This document shows positions 24,790-33,649 of a stretch of DNA of 64,000 nt, piece after piece; position 1 is the stretch's first letter; each line of letters opens with the position of its first letter. The notes below the pieces were generated by a model. It saw nothing but the letters and a program-made list of their open reading frames with translations, made no database searches and was not told the origin of the DNA. Location: NCBI GenBank assembly GCA_016719395.1, contig JADJZF010000012.1, positions 1-64,000 of the forward strand, written 5' to 3'. The translations under genes and the position numbers were made by a program. Source of the stretch: Candidatus Amarobacter glycogenicus (GTDB lineage Bacteria; Chloroflexota; Dehalococcoidia; Tepidiformales; Tepidiformaceae).

Positions 24790-24804
24790 GCGTGCACTGT
24801 ACGC
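24790..24804. promoter_or_regulatory. Operator 1 for the TetR-type repressor (imperfect palindrome)
   Basis: GCGTGCA-C-TGTACGC differs by one base from the perfect palindrome 29 bp away. It sits just upstream of the repressor start. Confidence 0.65.
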
Positions 24805-24818
24805 AGATAGCCCGCCAG

Positions 24819-24833
24819 GCGTACACTGTACGC
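24819..24833. promoter_or_regulatory. Operator 2 for the TetR-type repressor (perfect palindrome)
   Basis: GCGTACA-C-TGTACGC is a perfect 7-bp inverted repeat around a central base, followed by AGA as in operator 1. It overlaps TACACT, a possible -10 for the methyltransferase gene. Confidence 0.7.
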
Positions 24834-24863
24834 AGACTCCAAAACGGCACCGGGTACGCGACT

Positions 24864-25652
24864 ATGCCCGCCTCACGCACCACCGGCGAAACCCCGGACT
24901 ACGGGACATGGATCCGGACACGGCCGCTCGTCGTGTTTGCGATCCTGACCGCGTCGTTCCTCGGCCTGTCGCTGTTAATGGTCATCACGCCCTGGGCTTT
25001 GCTGCTGCTGCTACCCGCGGGCGCCTTCGGCTACATCACGCTCATCCTCGCGCTGGCACGCCACCGCTTTTCGAACACCGGCGGGCAGTACCAGCGCCGC
25101 ATTCACGAACTCATCCGAACGCATGCCAGCGGAGACCGCGTCCTCGATATCGGCTGCGGGAACGGCCACCTCGCCATCGCGGTCGCGAAAGAGAACCCCC
25201 AACGCCGGGTTACCGGCCTGGATTACTGGGGTTCGGCCTGGGAATACTCGAAGCAGGTCTGTGAGCGGAATGCCCAACTCGAGGGCGTAGCCGGACGAGT
25301 CGCGTTCATGAAGGGCTCCGCGGCCGCGATGCCGTTCTCTGATGCCGAGTTCGACTGCGTCGTGAGTTGTCTCACCTTCCACGAAGTGCGCGAGCTCCAG
25401 GACAAAACCGAAGCCGTGAGCGAAGCGCTCCGCATCCTCCGCCCGGGCGGCAGCTTCGTGTTCCTCGACCTGTTCTCTGACCCCGGCGCATACTCGCGGC
25501 AACAACTCCTCCGCCAACGACTCGAAGAGGGCGGCGCGGTAGACATCTCGGATGTGCCGTTGGCTTCGCTCATGAGCCTGCCATTTCCGCTGAACGGTAA
25601 GCGCGTCTTGAAGCATGCCCGTCTCGTCTCGGGCCGCAAGCAAGCCGGCTGA
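24864..25652 (+). CDS. Membrane-anchored class I SAM methyltransferase
   Basis: A 262-residue protein with two hydrophobic segments in the first 60 residues (VVFAILTASFLGLSLLMV and WALLLLLPAGAFGYITLIL). A Rossmann methyltransferase follows: motif I VLDIGCGNGHLA, an acidic loop (FDCVVSCLTFHEV) and post-motif LRPGGSFVFLDLF. Membrane anchoring suggests a lipophilic substrate such as a quinone, lipid or drug, but this is unproven. It is divergent from the TetR-type gene and likely under its control. The ATG at 24864 was selected because the upstream open frame crosses the operators. Confidence 0.82.
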   Translation: MPASRTTGETPDYGTWIRTRPLVVFAILTASFLGLSLLMVITPWALLLLLPAGAFGYITLILALARHRFSNTGGQYQRRIHELIRTHASGDRVLDIGCGNGHLAIAVAKENPQRRVTGLDYWGSAWEYSKQVCERNAQLEGVAGRVAFMKGSAAAMPFSDAEFDCVVSCLTFHEVRELQDKTEAVSEALRILRPGGSFVFLDLFSDPGAYSRQQLLRQRLEEGGAVDISDVPLASLMSLPFPLNGKRVLKHARLVSGRKQAG

Positions 25653-25755
25653 ACCGGCCGCTGGCCCAATTGGCCGAAGATTCCGGCGCGATCGGCCCTC
25701 GCAGCGCGGAGCTGCGCAGTCCACAATCCCAGCCGAACCAGCGGGGAGGAGCCCT

Positions 25756-26727
25756 GTGACCGACGAATCTCCGGCCCAGGCGACCGCCAACCAGGCCAAT
25801 CTCGAACGGGCAGCCGCCGACCGTGCCGTAGCTGTCGATGGGCTCACGAAGATCTACGACCGCGTCCGCGCGGTCGATGGGGTCTCGTTCGACGTCCGGG
25901 CCGGCGAAATCTTCGGGATTATCGGTTCCAACGGCTCCGGGAAAACGACCACCGTCGAGTGTCTCCAGGGTCTCCGGCGCCGCGACGGAGGGGCCGTCAG
26001 CGTGCTGGGGCTTGACCCCGGCGCCCAGCGAGACGCCCTCCGCCACCGCATCGGCAGCCAGTTGCAGGAGTCGGCGCTCCCGGAGCGGCTGAAGGTTTGG
26101 GAAGCGCTGGATCTGTTCGCGGCACTCTCTCCGCGAGCGCGAGATTGGCGCCGGCTCGTCGAGGAGTGGGGGCTTCACGAGAAGCGCCAGGCGGCCTTCT
26201 CCGACCTCTCCGGGGGCCAACGCCAGCGGCTCTTCGTGGCGCTCGCACTCGTCAATGACCCGGAGGTGGTGTTCCTCGATGAGATGACGACCGGGCTGGA
26301 CCCATCGGCGCGCCACGCCGCCTGGGACCTCGTGCGCCAGGTGAGGGAGCGCGGAACGACAGTCGTGCTCGTCACCCACTTCATGGACGAGGCCGAAGCG
26401 CTCTGCGACCGCATCGCGGTTTTCGAATCCGGGACGATCGCCGCCATCGATAGCCCGGCGGCGCTTGTTGCCCGGTTTGCCGACCAGAGCATCGTCCACT
26501 TCAGCCACGATGGGGACGACCTCCCGTGGCTCGACGGCTGCCCGGGCGTCCAGTCCGTCGCCCGGCATGGCACGCGATACACGGTCACTGGCGAGGGCCC
26601 ACTGCTCGCGTACGTCGGGGCGGCCCTCGTTACCCACGGCATCGCGCCGCTCGACCTCCGCGGCGAGCGCGCCACCCTCGAAGAAGCATTCCTGCGCATC
26701 ACGGCGAAGAAAGCGGGCGCAGCATGA
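25756..26727 (+). CDS. ABC exporter ATP-binding subunit
   Basis: A 323-residue protein with Walker A GSNGSGKTT, signature LSGGQRQR, Walker B VVFLDEMTTGLDPS and switch His VTHFMDEA. A C-terminal extension of about 80 residues ends RATLEEAFLRIT, typical of ABC-2/DrrA-type exporters for drugs or lipids. The start is GTG with a strong GGGGAGGAG site 5-6 nt away. Its stop overlaps the permease start as ATGA, so the two form a coupled transporter. It is 103 bp downstream of the methyltransferase and may share its transcript. Confidence 0.93.
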   Translation: MTDESPAQATANQANLERAAADRAVAVDGLTKIYDRVRAVDGVSFDVRAGEIFGIIGSNGSGKTTTVECLQGLRRRDGGAVSVLGLDPGAQRDALRHRIGSQLQESALPERLKVWEALDLFAALSPRARDWRRLVEEWGLHEKRQAAFSDLSGGQRQRLFVALALVNDPEVVFLDEMTTGLDPSARHAAWDLVRQVRERGTTVVLVTHFMDEAEALCDRIAVFESGTIAAIDSPAALVARFADQSIVHFSHDGDDLPWLDGCPGVQSVARHGTRYTVTGEGPLLAYVGAALVTHGIAPLDLRGERATLEEAFLRITAKKAGAA

Positions 26728-27482
26728 GGGGAGTGCAGAAGCTGGCCTGGGTGGAAGTCAAACTCTTCATCCGCGAGCCGATCGCGCTGGTGTTCGCGTT
26801 CGCCTTCCCATTCTTCATGCTCTTCGTGCTGGCGGGGGTCTTCGGGAACGATGTCGATCCGGCGGATGAGGAGAACCTCCGCGTGTGGCGTGGCGTCGGC
26901 CCGTCCGACTACTACGTCTCAACGTACGTCGGGCTCGTCATGGCCTCGGCGGGGCTCGTGACTCTCCCGCTGCGGCTGGCTGCCTATCGCGATGCAGGGG
27001 TCCTGCGGAGGTACCGTGCGGCTGGTGTTTCGGTACCGGTTGTGCTCGGCGCGCAGGTACTGGTGTCGCTGGGCATGTCGGTGCTGGCGGCCGCGGGCAT
27101 CATCGTCAGTTCGACGCTCGTCTACGGGACGGCCCTCCCGGAGAGCTGGCCGCTGGTTATCGCCGGCATTGGCCTTGGCCTGCTCACCTTCTCATGCATC
27201 GGCGTGCTGCTGGGGGCGATCCTTCCTTCCGCCAGGGCGGTGCAGGGAGCGGGCCTCACGCTCTTTTTCGTCATGATGATGATCTCCGGTTCGGGCCCTC
27301 CTCTGGAGGTGCTCACCAGCGCCATGCGCGCCGTCAGCAACGCGATGCCGCTCACGCACCTCAACCTGGTCGTGCAGGATGCGTGGCTGGGCTTCGGATG
27401 GTCGTGGGCGGAGTCGCTCATCACGCTGGCATTCGGGGCGGCGAGCGGGATCCTCGCCGTCCGCTTCTTCCGCTGGGAGTAG
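26724..27482 (+). CDS. ABC-2 type exporter permease
   Basis: A 252-residue protein with six hydrophobic segments: one near residues 20-40 (IALVFAFAFPFFMLFVLAGVFG), then five from residue 70 onward. The last cytosolic loop MPLTHLNLVVQDAWLG resembles the conserved ABC-2 'P....' element. It is the membrane half of the exporter encoded by the overlapping upstream ATPase gene. The substrate is unknown; ABC-2 systems move drugs, lipids or polysaccharides. Confidence 0.9.
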   Translation: MRGVQKLAWVEVKLFIREPIALVFAFAFPFFMLFVLAGVFGNDVDPADEENLRVWRGVGPSDYYVSTYVGLVMASAGLVTLPLRLAAYRDAGVLRRYRAAGVSVPVVLGAQVLVSLGMSVLAAAGIIVSSTLVYGTALPESWPLVIAGIGLGLLTFSCIGVLLGAILPSARAVQGAGLTLFFVMMMISGSGPPLEVLTSAMRAVSNAMPLTHLNLVVQDAWLGFGWSWAESLITLAFGAASGILAVRFFRWE

Positions 27483-27553
27483 CCCCGGGCTTGAAAGGCA
27501 TCGGGGGAACGGCGAGAGTGGCCGCACGGCAATCGCATCCAGGGAGTATCACG

Positions 27554-28333
27554 ATGGGAGAGAACACCGCCTGGGACGAAGTCATCATCCCCGGTCGCTT
27601 CGAAGGGCAGACCGTGATCGTCACCGGCGCCGGGTCGGGGATCGGCAAGGCAACCGCGCTCCGAATCGCGAAGGAGGGCGGGCGCGTCATCGCGTCTGAT
27701 ATCAGCCGGCCGCGTCTTGAGGAGCTCGTGGCAGGGAACCAGGACCTGGATCTCGTCCCGGTCGCGGGCGATGTCAGTCAAGAACCGGATGTCGCCGCGA
27801 TCGTGGCGGCCGCCGGCCCAACGATTCACGCGCTCGCGAACGTGGCGGGCATCATGGACGACTTCACTCCGATCCACGAAGTGAGCGACGCCGTCTGGGA
27901 GCGAGTGTTCCGCATCAACGTGGAGGGCATCATGCGTCTGACGCGCGCGGTCGTCCCCCGGATGCTGGACGCTGGATACGGATCGATCGTGAACATCACC
28001 TCGGAGGCTGGCCTGCGTGGCTCGGCGGCGGGCGTTGCCTACACCGCATCCAAGCATGCGGTCATCGGCATCACGAAGAGCTCGGCCGTCATGTACGGGC
28101 CGCTCGGCATCCGCGTGAACGCCGTCGCTCCGGGTGCGACGATCACGAACATCGAAGCGAAGTTCGCTTCCCAGCTCGCGATGCAGCGGCTCGGGCCGCT
28201 GATGCAGGCGGTGATCCCGAAGCCGGCCCAGGCGAGCCAACTCGCCGCGTCGATCACCTTCCTCTTGAGCCGGGACGGCACGAACGTCAACGGCGTAGTG
28301 CTGCCATCCGACGCCGGTTGGTCAGCGATCTGA
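27554..28333 (+). CDS. Short-chain dehydrogenase/reductase
   Basis: A 259-residue classical SDR. The cofactor motif is TGAGSGIG, followed by Asp after the second strand (IASDIS), which favours NAD. ANVAGIMDD replaces the usual NNAG, and the catalytic Ser (NITSEAG) and YTASK motif are present. The C-terminus VNGVVLPSDAGWSAI is typical. The substrate cannot be read from sequence. AGGGAG lies 8 nt upstream of the ATG. The 70-bp gap after the permease leaves the operon relationship open. Confidence 0.9.
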   Translation: MGENTAWDEVIIPGRFEGQTVIVTGAGSGIGKATALRIAKEGGRVIASDISRPRLEELVAGNQDLDLVPVAGDVSQEPDVAAIVAAAGPTIHALANVAGIMDDFTPIHEVSDAVWERVFRINVEGIMRLTRAVVPRMLDAGYGSIVNITSEAGLRGSAAGVAYTASKHAVIGITKSSAVMYGPLGIRVNAVAPGATITNIEAKFASQLAMQRLGPLMQAVIPKPAQASQLAASITFLLSRDGTNVNGVVLPSDAGWSAI

Positions 28334-28360
28334 GACGACACCGGTTCGAGGCGAGGCAGT

Positions 28361-28556
28361 CATGCCTCGCGTGTGCGGCGGACCGATTGGGCCAGCGGCA
28401 GCTATTCAGGCTTACGCCTGGCGCCCCGTGTGATTCACCCACGCGGGCCATGACTGGCCATGCCTCGCGTGTGCGGCGGACCGATTGGGCCAGCGGCAGC
28501 CATTCAGGCTTACGCCTGGCGCCCCCGTGTGATTCACGCGCGCGGGCCATGACCGG
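28361..28556. repeat. Two tandem copies of a 98-bp repeat
   Basis: The unit begins CATGCCTCGCGTGTGCGGCG at 28361 and again at 28459, with only a few differences (for example GGCAGCT/GGCAGCC and CCC/CCCC). Each copy contains a small hairpin, CAGGC-TTAC-GCCTG. The second copy runs straight into G-rich low-complexity sequence, so more copies may be missing. The 28334-28968 interval has no convincing gene. Confidence 0.75.
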
Positions 28557-28935
28557 CCCCCCTCGGTAGCCCGGCCGAAGCGGCTGGCGCCCGGGGCGGC
28601 CCCGGCCGCCAGGCGGCGGCAGGCCGGGCGGCGGTGGGGGCGGCGGTGGGGGCCAGCGGCGGGGCGGCGGCTCGGGCGGCGCGCCGGCGGCCGGGGCCGA
28701 TCGCGGCGGGGCGGGGCGGGGCACGCCGGCGCCCGCGCAGCGGGGGGGCGCGGCTCGAGGGGGGGCGGCCGCGAGCGCGGGGGCGTGGGGGGGCCGCCGC
28801 GCGGCGGGGCCGGGGCCGCGCTGGCGCGGGGCGCGCGGCGCCGGGCCGCGGGGGCCGCGGCCCCGGCGCGCGGGCGGCGCGGGGGGGGGGGGGGGTTGGG
28901 GGCCGCGGCGGCCCGGGCTTTACGCGGGCCGTGGT
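28557..28935. other. G-dominated low-complexity stretch, doubtful sequence
   Basis: Composition is almost purely G and C with long G runs and nearly no A or T, unlike the flanking chromosome. ORFs across it are artefacts of composition. The abrupt edges next to a tandem repeat suggest an assembly or base-calling failure. Confidence 0.6.
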
Positions 28936-28968
28936 GATCCGCGGGCTGGCTGGCCGCGCCGGATGGCG

Positions 28969-29817
28969 CTACGACAACCAGGCGTTGAACTTCGGTTCGC
29001 GCCGCTCCCGAAACGCGGCCACGCCCTCGCGCGCGTCCGGGTGGTGGTCGCTGATCGCCGTCTTGGCTGCGATATCGTCGAGCGCGTGGGCCCAGGTCAT
29101 CTCTGCGGCGTTGTAGATGGTCCGCTTCAGCAGCCGCATCGAGACTTGCGGGCCGGTTGCCAGCTCCGTGGCGAGCACCATCGTCCGCTCCATCAACTCG
29201 GCGCTTTCGACCACCTCATGCACGAGGCCGAGGTCCAGTGCTTCCTCCGCGGACACGATCTTCTTCCGCATCAGGAAGTCCATCGTCTTCGCGACGCCCA
29301 TCAGCTGGACGAGGAGGTACTGGCCGCCTTCGTCCGGCAGGAGGCCGAAGCGCAGCGTCGCGCTCCCCATGCGCGCCTCCTTCGAGGCGATCCGGAAGTC
29401 GCAGGAGAGCGCGAGGGATAGCCCGGTCTGGATGGCGATGCCGTTAACCGCGGCGATGCTGAGTTTGTCCAGGTTGCGGATGGCCGAGTTCACCGTCTGG
29501 CTGTGGACGCGCAGGCCTTCATAGGTGCCGATCGCCTCGCGGTGCCCCGGAAAGATGTCGGGCATGAGCTGCGGCCCGCCGGGGAGCGGTCTGCCGGTGA
29601 CATCGTCGCCGGCAGAGAACGCTCGCCCCTGGCCCGTGAAGACCACGACCCTCACCCGGTCGTCCATCTGCGCCTGGGTCAACAGTTCGATGAGGTCGCG
29701 CTTGATCACCTGGGTGAGCCCGTTCAGGCGCTCGGGCTGGTTGAACGTGAACACGGCGATGCCGGGCTCGTGGATGGCGGTCTCGAAGCCGCGGAACTGG
29801 CCGGTCTGGAATGCCAA
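28969..29817 (-). CDS. Enoyl-CoA hydratase/isomerase (crotonase) family protein
   Basis: A 282-residue crotonase-fold protein. The CoA-binding and oxyanion region is GRAFSAGDDVTG; the second oxyanion loop is AAVNGIAIQTGLSLALSCDFRIA, followed by FGLLPDEGGQYLL, where Glu occupies a catalytic position seen in hydratases. The C-terminal helix FRERREPKFNAWLS is typical. It probably acts in fatty-acid or related acyl-CoA degradation. Both sides border doubtful low-complexity DNA, so its operon context is lost. Confidence 0.88.
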   Translation of the reverse strand: MAFQTGQFRGFETAIHEPGIAVFTFNQPERLNGLTQVIKRDLIELLTQAQMDDRVRVVVFTGQGRAFSAGDDVTGRPLPGGPQLMPDIFPGHREAIGTYEGLRVHSQTVNSAIRNLDKLSIAAVNGIAIQTGLSLALSCDFRIASKEARMGSATLRFGLLPDEGGQYLLVQLMGVAKTMDFLMRKKIVSAEEALDLGLVHEVVESAELMERTMVLATELATGPQVSMRLLKRTIYNAAEMTWAHALDDIAAKTAISDHHPDAREGVAAFRERREPKFNAWLS

Positions 29818-29874
29818 GGGGTCGCTCCAGGGGATGAGGTGGCGGGATTATCCTCCCGAGGCTCATCCGGCGAG

Positions 29875-30710
29875 CCCCCCCTCCCCGGGGGGCGGTATCT
29901 GCGCTTTCGCCCGTCGAAGCGCCCCCCCCGGGCCCGCAAGCCCCCCGGCCCCGCGCCGCCGGGAGAGAAACCTGCGCCCCCCCCCCCCGCGGGGGGGGCC
30001 GCCCCCGCCCCGCGGGGGGGGGCGGGGGCCCGGCCTGCCCCCCCCCCCCCCCCGCCCGCCCCGCCCCCCCCGCCCCCCGGGCGGGGGGGCGGGTCGCCGC
30101 GGGAAGAGGCCCGCCACCCCGCCCCCGGGGTTCCCGGCCCCGCCGCCCCCCCGCGGGGTTCAGGCAGGGGGCGTTCGGGAGGTGGGGGCACCGCCCGGGG
30201 GGAGCCCGCGGGCCGCGGCGGGGCCCCCCCCGCCCCGAGGCCGCCGCGGCGGCGCCGGCGGCACGGCCCCCGGCGCCCCCCCCCCCCCGCGCCCCCCCCC
30301 CCCCCGCGCGGGCCGGCCCCGGGGGCCCCCGCCGGCGGCCCCGCCCACCCGCCGCCCCGGGGTTTCGGGGGGGCCCCCCGGGCGCGGCCGCCCCCCCCCC
30401 CCCCCCCCCGCCCCGCGCCCGCATGGGGGAGGAGCCGGACGGGCGGCTGGCCGCGCCCCCCCCCCCCCCCGCACCCCCCCCCCCCGGGCGGCCGGGCCCC
30501 CCCCCGCCGGGGCCGCGGCCCCCCGGGAGGCCCGGCCGGCCTGGCCCCCCGGGTTTTGGGGCCGCGGGCGGCCCGCCGTGGGCCCCCCCCCGCCCCGCCG
30601 CCCCCCCGCGCCGCCGGGGGGGGCGGGGCGGGGAGCCCCCGGGGGGGCCCCCGGGCCCCGCCGCCGCGCCGCGGGCGCCCGGGGGGGTACCGGGCCGCCG
30701 CGAGAGGCGA
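29875..30710. other. C-dominated low-complexity stretch, doubtful sequence
   Basis: More than 800 bp of almost pure C and G with many runs of 8-15 C. It carries very long overlapping ORFs of Pro/Gly/Arg on several frames, none protein-like. Normal sequence resumes near 30710. No feature can be supported inside it. Confidence 0.65.
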
Positions 30711-30791
30711 GGGCGATCGCTTCGCGTTGTGCACGCACGTGGCAGAACAAGGCACCTGCCTGAGGCATACTTCCCTTTCATAAGCTACTAC

Positions 30792-30811
30792 GCTAGAGTA
30801 ACAGTACTAGC
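30792..30811. promoter_or_regulatory. Inverted repeat in the promoter of the monooxygenase gene
   Basis: GCTAG (30792-30796) and CTAGC (30807-30811) flank a centre with two AGTA copies. The region is AT-richer than its surroundings, overlaps -10-like hexamers (TACGCT, TACTAG) and lies about 27-46 bp before the ATG at 30838. It may be an operator. Confidence 0.4.
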
Positions 30812-30837
30812 TCTGAACCCGGAGGTTCACCCCCAGG

Positions 30838-31920
30838 ATGACAACCACACCTTTCGAGATCGGTGTCTCTTCCTTCGCCGATACGATGGCCAATCCCGAG
30901 ACCGGCGCGACTATCTCCAGCGAGGAGCGCATCGCGAACCTGATGGAGGAGGTCGAACTGGCCGACCGCGTCGGGCTCGATGTCTTCGGCATTGGCGAGC
31001 ACCACCGGCCGGACTTCGCGGCTTCGACGCCTGCCGTCCTCCTCGCCGCCGCAGCCATGCGCACGAAGCAGATCAGGCTGACCAGCGCGGTCACGGTGCT
31101 CAGCACGGACGACCCGGTCCGCGTCTTCGAGGAGTTCGCGACCGTCGACCTGCTCTCACGCGGGCGCGCCGAACTGACCGCCGGGCGCGGTTCGTTCACG
31201 GAGAGCTACCCGCTTTTCGGCTACGAGCTTGAAGACTACGACGAGTTGGCCCAGGAGAAGCTCGAGCTCCTCCTGAAGGTCCGCGACAGCGAGAAGGTCA
31301 CCTGGTCCGGGAAGTTCCGTGCGCCGATCCACAACCGCGGGGTCTATCCGCGGCCGGCCCAGGAGAAGCTCCCGGTCTGGGTGGGTGTCGGTGGGAACCC
31401 GGCCTCCGTCGAACGGGCCGGGCGGCTCGGCCTGCCGCTGATCATCGCCATCATCGGCGGCGGGCCCGCTCGCTTCGTCCCGCTCGTCGAGCACTACCGC
31501 GAATCGGCCGCCGCCGCCGGTCAGGACCCTTCGAAGCTGAAGGTGGCGATCAACTCGCACACGCACCTCGCCGAGACCTCGCGCCAGGCCGCCGACGAGT
31601 TCTTCACCCCTTACGCAACCCTGATGAACACCGTCGGCCGCGAACGCGGCTGGGCGCCGATGACGCGCAACCAGTACGAGGCCCTTCGCTCGCCCACCGG
31701 CGCGCTTCACGTCGGCTCGGCCGATGAGGTCATCGAGAAGCTGCTCTACGAGTACGAACTCTTCGGTCACGACCGCTACGTCGCCCAGATGAGCGTGGGC
31801 CCACAGCCTCACGAGCAGACCCTCAAAGCGATCGAGCTGCTCGGCACGAAGGTCGCACCTGTCGTGCGCGAAGAGATCGAGAAACGGAAGGCGAGGATCG
31901 CGGTCACCGCAGGCGTTTAG
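30838..31920 (+). CDS. Luciferase-like flavin-dependent monooxygenase
   Basis: A 360-residue LLM-class oxidoreductase with a TIM-barrel pattern: FGIGEHHRPDFAAS near the flavin site, TSAVTVLSTDDPVRVFEEFATVDLLSRGR, ELTAGRGSF and LPVWVGVGGNPASVERAGRLGLPL. It would oxidise a substrate with FMNH2 or F420, not necessarily with light emission. A GGAGG site lies upstream of the ATG at a long spacing of about 12 nt. It ends by overlapping the convergent DinB-like gene by 4 bp. Confidence 0.9.
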   Translation: MTTTPFEIGVSSFADTMANPETGATISSEERIANLMEEVELADRVGLDVFGIGEHHRPDFAASTPAVLLAAAAMRTKQIRLTSAVTVLSTDDPVRVFEEFATVDLLSRGRAELTAGRGSFTESYPLFGYELEDYDELAQEKLELLLKVRDSEKVTWSGKFRAPIHNRGVYPRPAQEKLPVWVGVGGNPASVERAGRLGLPLIIAIIGGGPARFVPLVEHYRESAAAAGQDPSKLKVAINSHTHLAETSRQAADEFFTPYATLMNTVGRERGWAPMTRNQYEALRSPTGALHVGSADEVIEKLLYEYELFGHDRYVAQMSVGPQPHEQTLKAIELLGTKVAPVVREEIEKRKARIAVTAGV

Positions 31921-32429
31921 CCTGGGCCACCCTTGAGCAAAGTCTCGATCTGGGCGAGGTGCGGCAGTTCGTGAGCCACCAGGTACTTCGCGCAGTCGAG
32001 CACGGTCTCGGTGCGGCTGCCCTTGAGGTCCAGCGCCCTCATCCACTGTCCCGCGCTCAGGCTGCGAAGGAGATGGACGAACCCGGCGCGGTCCGCGGCG
32101 AACGTGGTTAACGATTGCTGGAACGGGAGGTCGGGGTAGTTCGTCTTGCGGATGTAGGTCCGGGGCGAGACGTAGCGGACAACCGGGTGGTTGCGCGTGA
32201 GCATCTCGTTCACCAGCTTGCCGCGGACATCCTGGCAGGCTCGGAGGTGAGCGAGGACGTCGTTCGCCGACCACGGTTCGGCGACGGAGCGCCGGCTCAG
32301 CGACTCGTCCGGGACACCGGCCGTAACCGCCGCAATGCGCCCAGGCGCGACCTCGAGCAGGTCGGCCAGGCGCCTCGCTTCGGCTGCGATCTCCACGGGG
32401 AGAGCATAGACCAGCCTGACCGGCGGCAT
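31917..32429 (-). CDS. DinB-like protein
   Basis: A 170-residue DinB_2-type four-helix protein with SVAEPWSANDVLAHLRACQD around the first His and VAHELPHLAQIETLL in the last helix, giving a likely His metal site. The function is unknown; relatives are putative metal-dependent transferases. It starts 20 bp after the GH172 gene on the same strand with an AAGGGGG site, so they are co-transcribed. Its 3' end overlaps the convergent monooxygenase. Confidence 0.78.
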   Translation of the reverse strand: MPPVRLVYALPVEIAAEARRLADLLEVAPGRIAAVTAGVPDESLSRRSVAEPWSANDVLAHLRACQDVRGKLVNEMLTRNHPVVRYVSPRTYIRKTNYPDLPFQQSLTTFAADRAGFVHLLRSLSAGQWMRALDLKGSRTETVLDCAKYLVAHELPHLAQIETLLKGGPG

Positions 32430-32449
32430 CCCCCTTGCCGCCGGGATGA

Positions 32450-33613
32450 CTAGAACCCGAACGAGCGCTCCATCGGAGTGGGCTCCTCGTAGTCAGCCCG
32501 CCCGATGTCGGCGATGGCGGCGGTGATGTCGAGCCGCGGCACTGCCTGGGGCTTCGTGCAGTACACAAACGCCGTCGCGCAGTAATCGTCCACCCGCTCG
32601 GCGATGCCGCGCGCAAGCACCCCCGGCGAGGGGTTCATCGCCCAACCGGCACCGGCCGCGGGGTTGGTCCGGCTGTATTCCGCGAACCGTTCTTCGTGGC
32701 CTTCGCGGAAGGAAGCGAAACCGATCTGCTGGATGGTCACCCGGCAGTCCTCCCGGAAGACGATCGGGTCTGGAATGTGCCATCGGTAGAAGCTGAGGAA
32801 GTCCGGAACGCCGCGCCGCTGCACGGGGTTGCGCACTTCCAGTGGCGAACCGGCGTACTGGGCGAAGTGTGCACCCATGCCCCAGGCGCTCCCGGCGTAA
32901 TCTTCGAGGCCGGTCCCGCAGATTGTCGGCAAGTCCGTATCTCCGTCCAGGAAGACTTTCACCTCGCCCTCGCCGTACCAGTCCGCCCGGTCGATCGTGC
33001 GGATGCCGACGGCGCATCCGAGGAACCGGCCAGGGCCGCGCAGGCCATCGGCGATTACGAAGTCCCGCCGCAACACGGTCGGATTTTCGCGCCGAAAGGT
33101 CACGTGCAAGTAGCCCGCCTCGAAAGGCAGCTCCCGCTGCAGGGTGTAGTCAACCTGGAAGTAAAACGGCAGCACCCGGCTCGAGCTGTTCGTCACCACG
33201 AGGCGGGCCGATCGGCGGAACGGCATCGGGTAGTAGCTGTTGAACCCGCGCCCCTCCTGGGCCGAGGCCATCGCCGAATGATAGGCAAGCGGACGTCCGA
33301 GCGGCATCGCGAAGAAATCGAGACAGGGCACGGAAATCGAGGGTTCGCTGGAGCCGTCGTAGAAGACCTCCATCCAGAGCGCACGCATCGTCTCGGGCGG
33401 CGCCGGCGGGAAGGTCATCCAGATGTGGCGGATGGTGCCCGGGCCTTCGATGTTTGCCAGTTCGACCGTTTCGCCGGGCGCGAGGTTCCGTGACGGCGCT
33501 CCCTTGCGTCCCCCGTGCGCTCTCCCGCCCGCACCCCGCTCGCCGGAGAGGTTCTCGAAGGTGATGGCGCGGGAGTCCAGAGAGAGGTCAATTCGGGAGG
33601 GATCGTCGTGCAT
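32450..33613 (-). CDS. DUF2961 / GH172-family glycoside hydrolase
   Basis: A 387-residue protein with the DUF2961 pattern: GPGTIRHIWMTFP early, then FYDGSSEPSISVPCLDFFAM, FNSYYPMPFRRSARLVVTN, WYGEGEVKVFLDGD and ICGTGLEDYAGSAWG. Members of this family, now GH172, act on alpha-fructofuranosides or arabinofuranosides and form jelly-roll oligomers. The substrate here is unknown. There is no signal peptide. It is first in an operon with the DinB-like gene. Confidence 0.88.
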   Translation of the reverse strand: MHDDPSRIDLSLDSRAITFENLSGERGAGGRAHGGRKGAPSRNLAPGETVELANIEGPGTIRHIWMTFPPAPPETMRALWMEVFYDGSSEPSISVPCLDFFAMPLGRPLAYHSAMASAQEGRGFNSYYPMPFRRSARLVVTNSSSRVLPFYFQVDYTLQRELPFEAGYLHVTFRRENPTVLRRDFVIADGLRGPGRFLGCAVGIRTIDRADWYGEGEVKVFLDGDTDLPTICGTGLEDYAGSAWGMGAHFAQYAGSPLEVRNPVQRRGVPDFLSFYRWHIPDPIVFREDCRVTIQQIGFASFREGHEERFAEYSRTNPAAGAGWAMNPSPGVLARGIAERVDDYCATAFVYCTKPQAVPRLDITAAIADIGRADYEEPTPMERSFGF

Positions 33614-33619
33614 CGGCGG

Positions 33620-33625
33620 TTTGTA
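33620..33625 (-). promoter_or_regulatory. Putative -10 element of a leaderless transcript (GH172-DinB operon)
   Basis: On the minus strand, TACAAA lies 6 nt before the ATG at 33613. It departs from TANNNT at the last position. Confidence 0.35.
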
Positions 33626-33649
33626 GCCGATGTGGCGGGGCTTGTCGAG

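Noticed and set aside
29503..31232. Very long ORFs over the C-dominated stretch (400+ residues on both strands)
   Set aside because: They consist of Pro/Gly/Arg low complexity from nearly stop-free GC sequence and do not resemble proteins.
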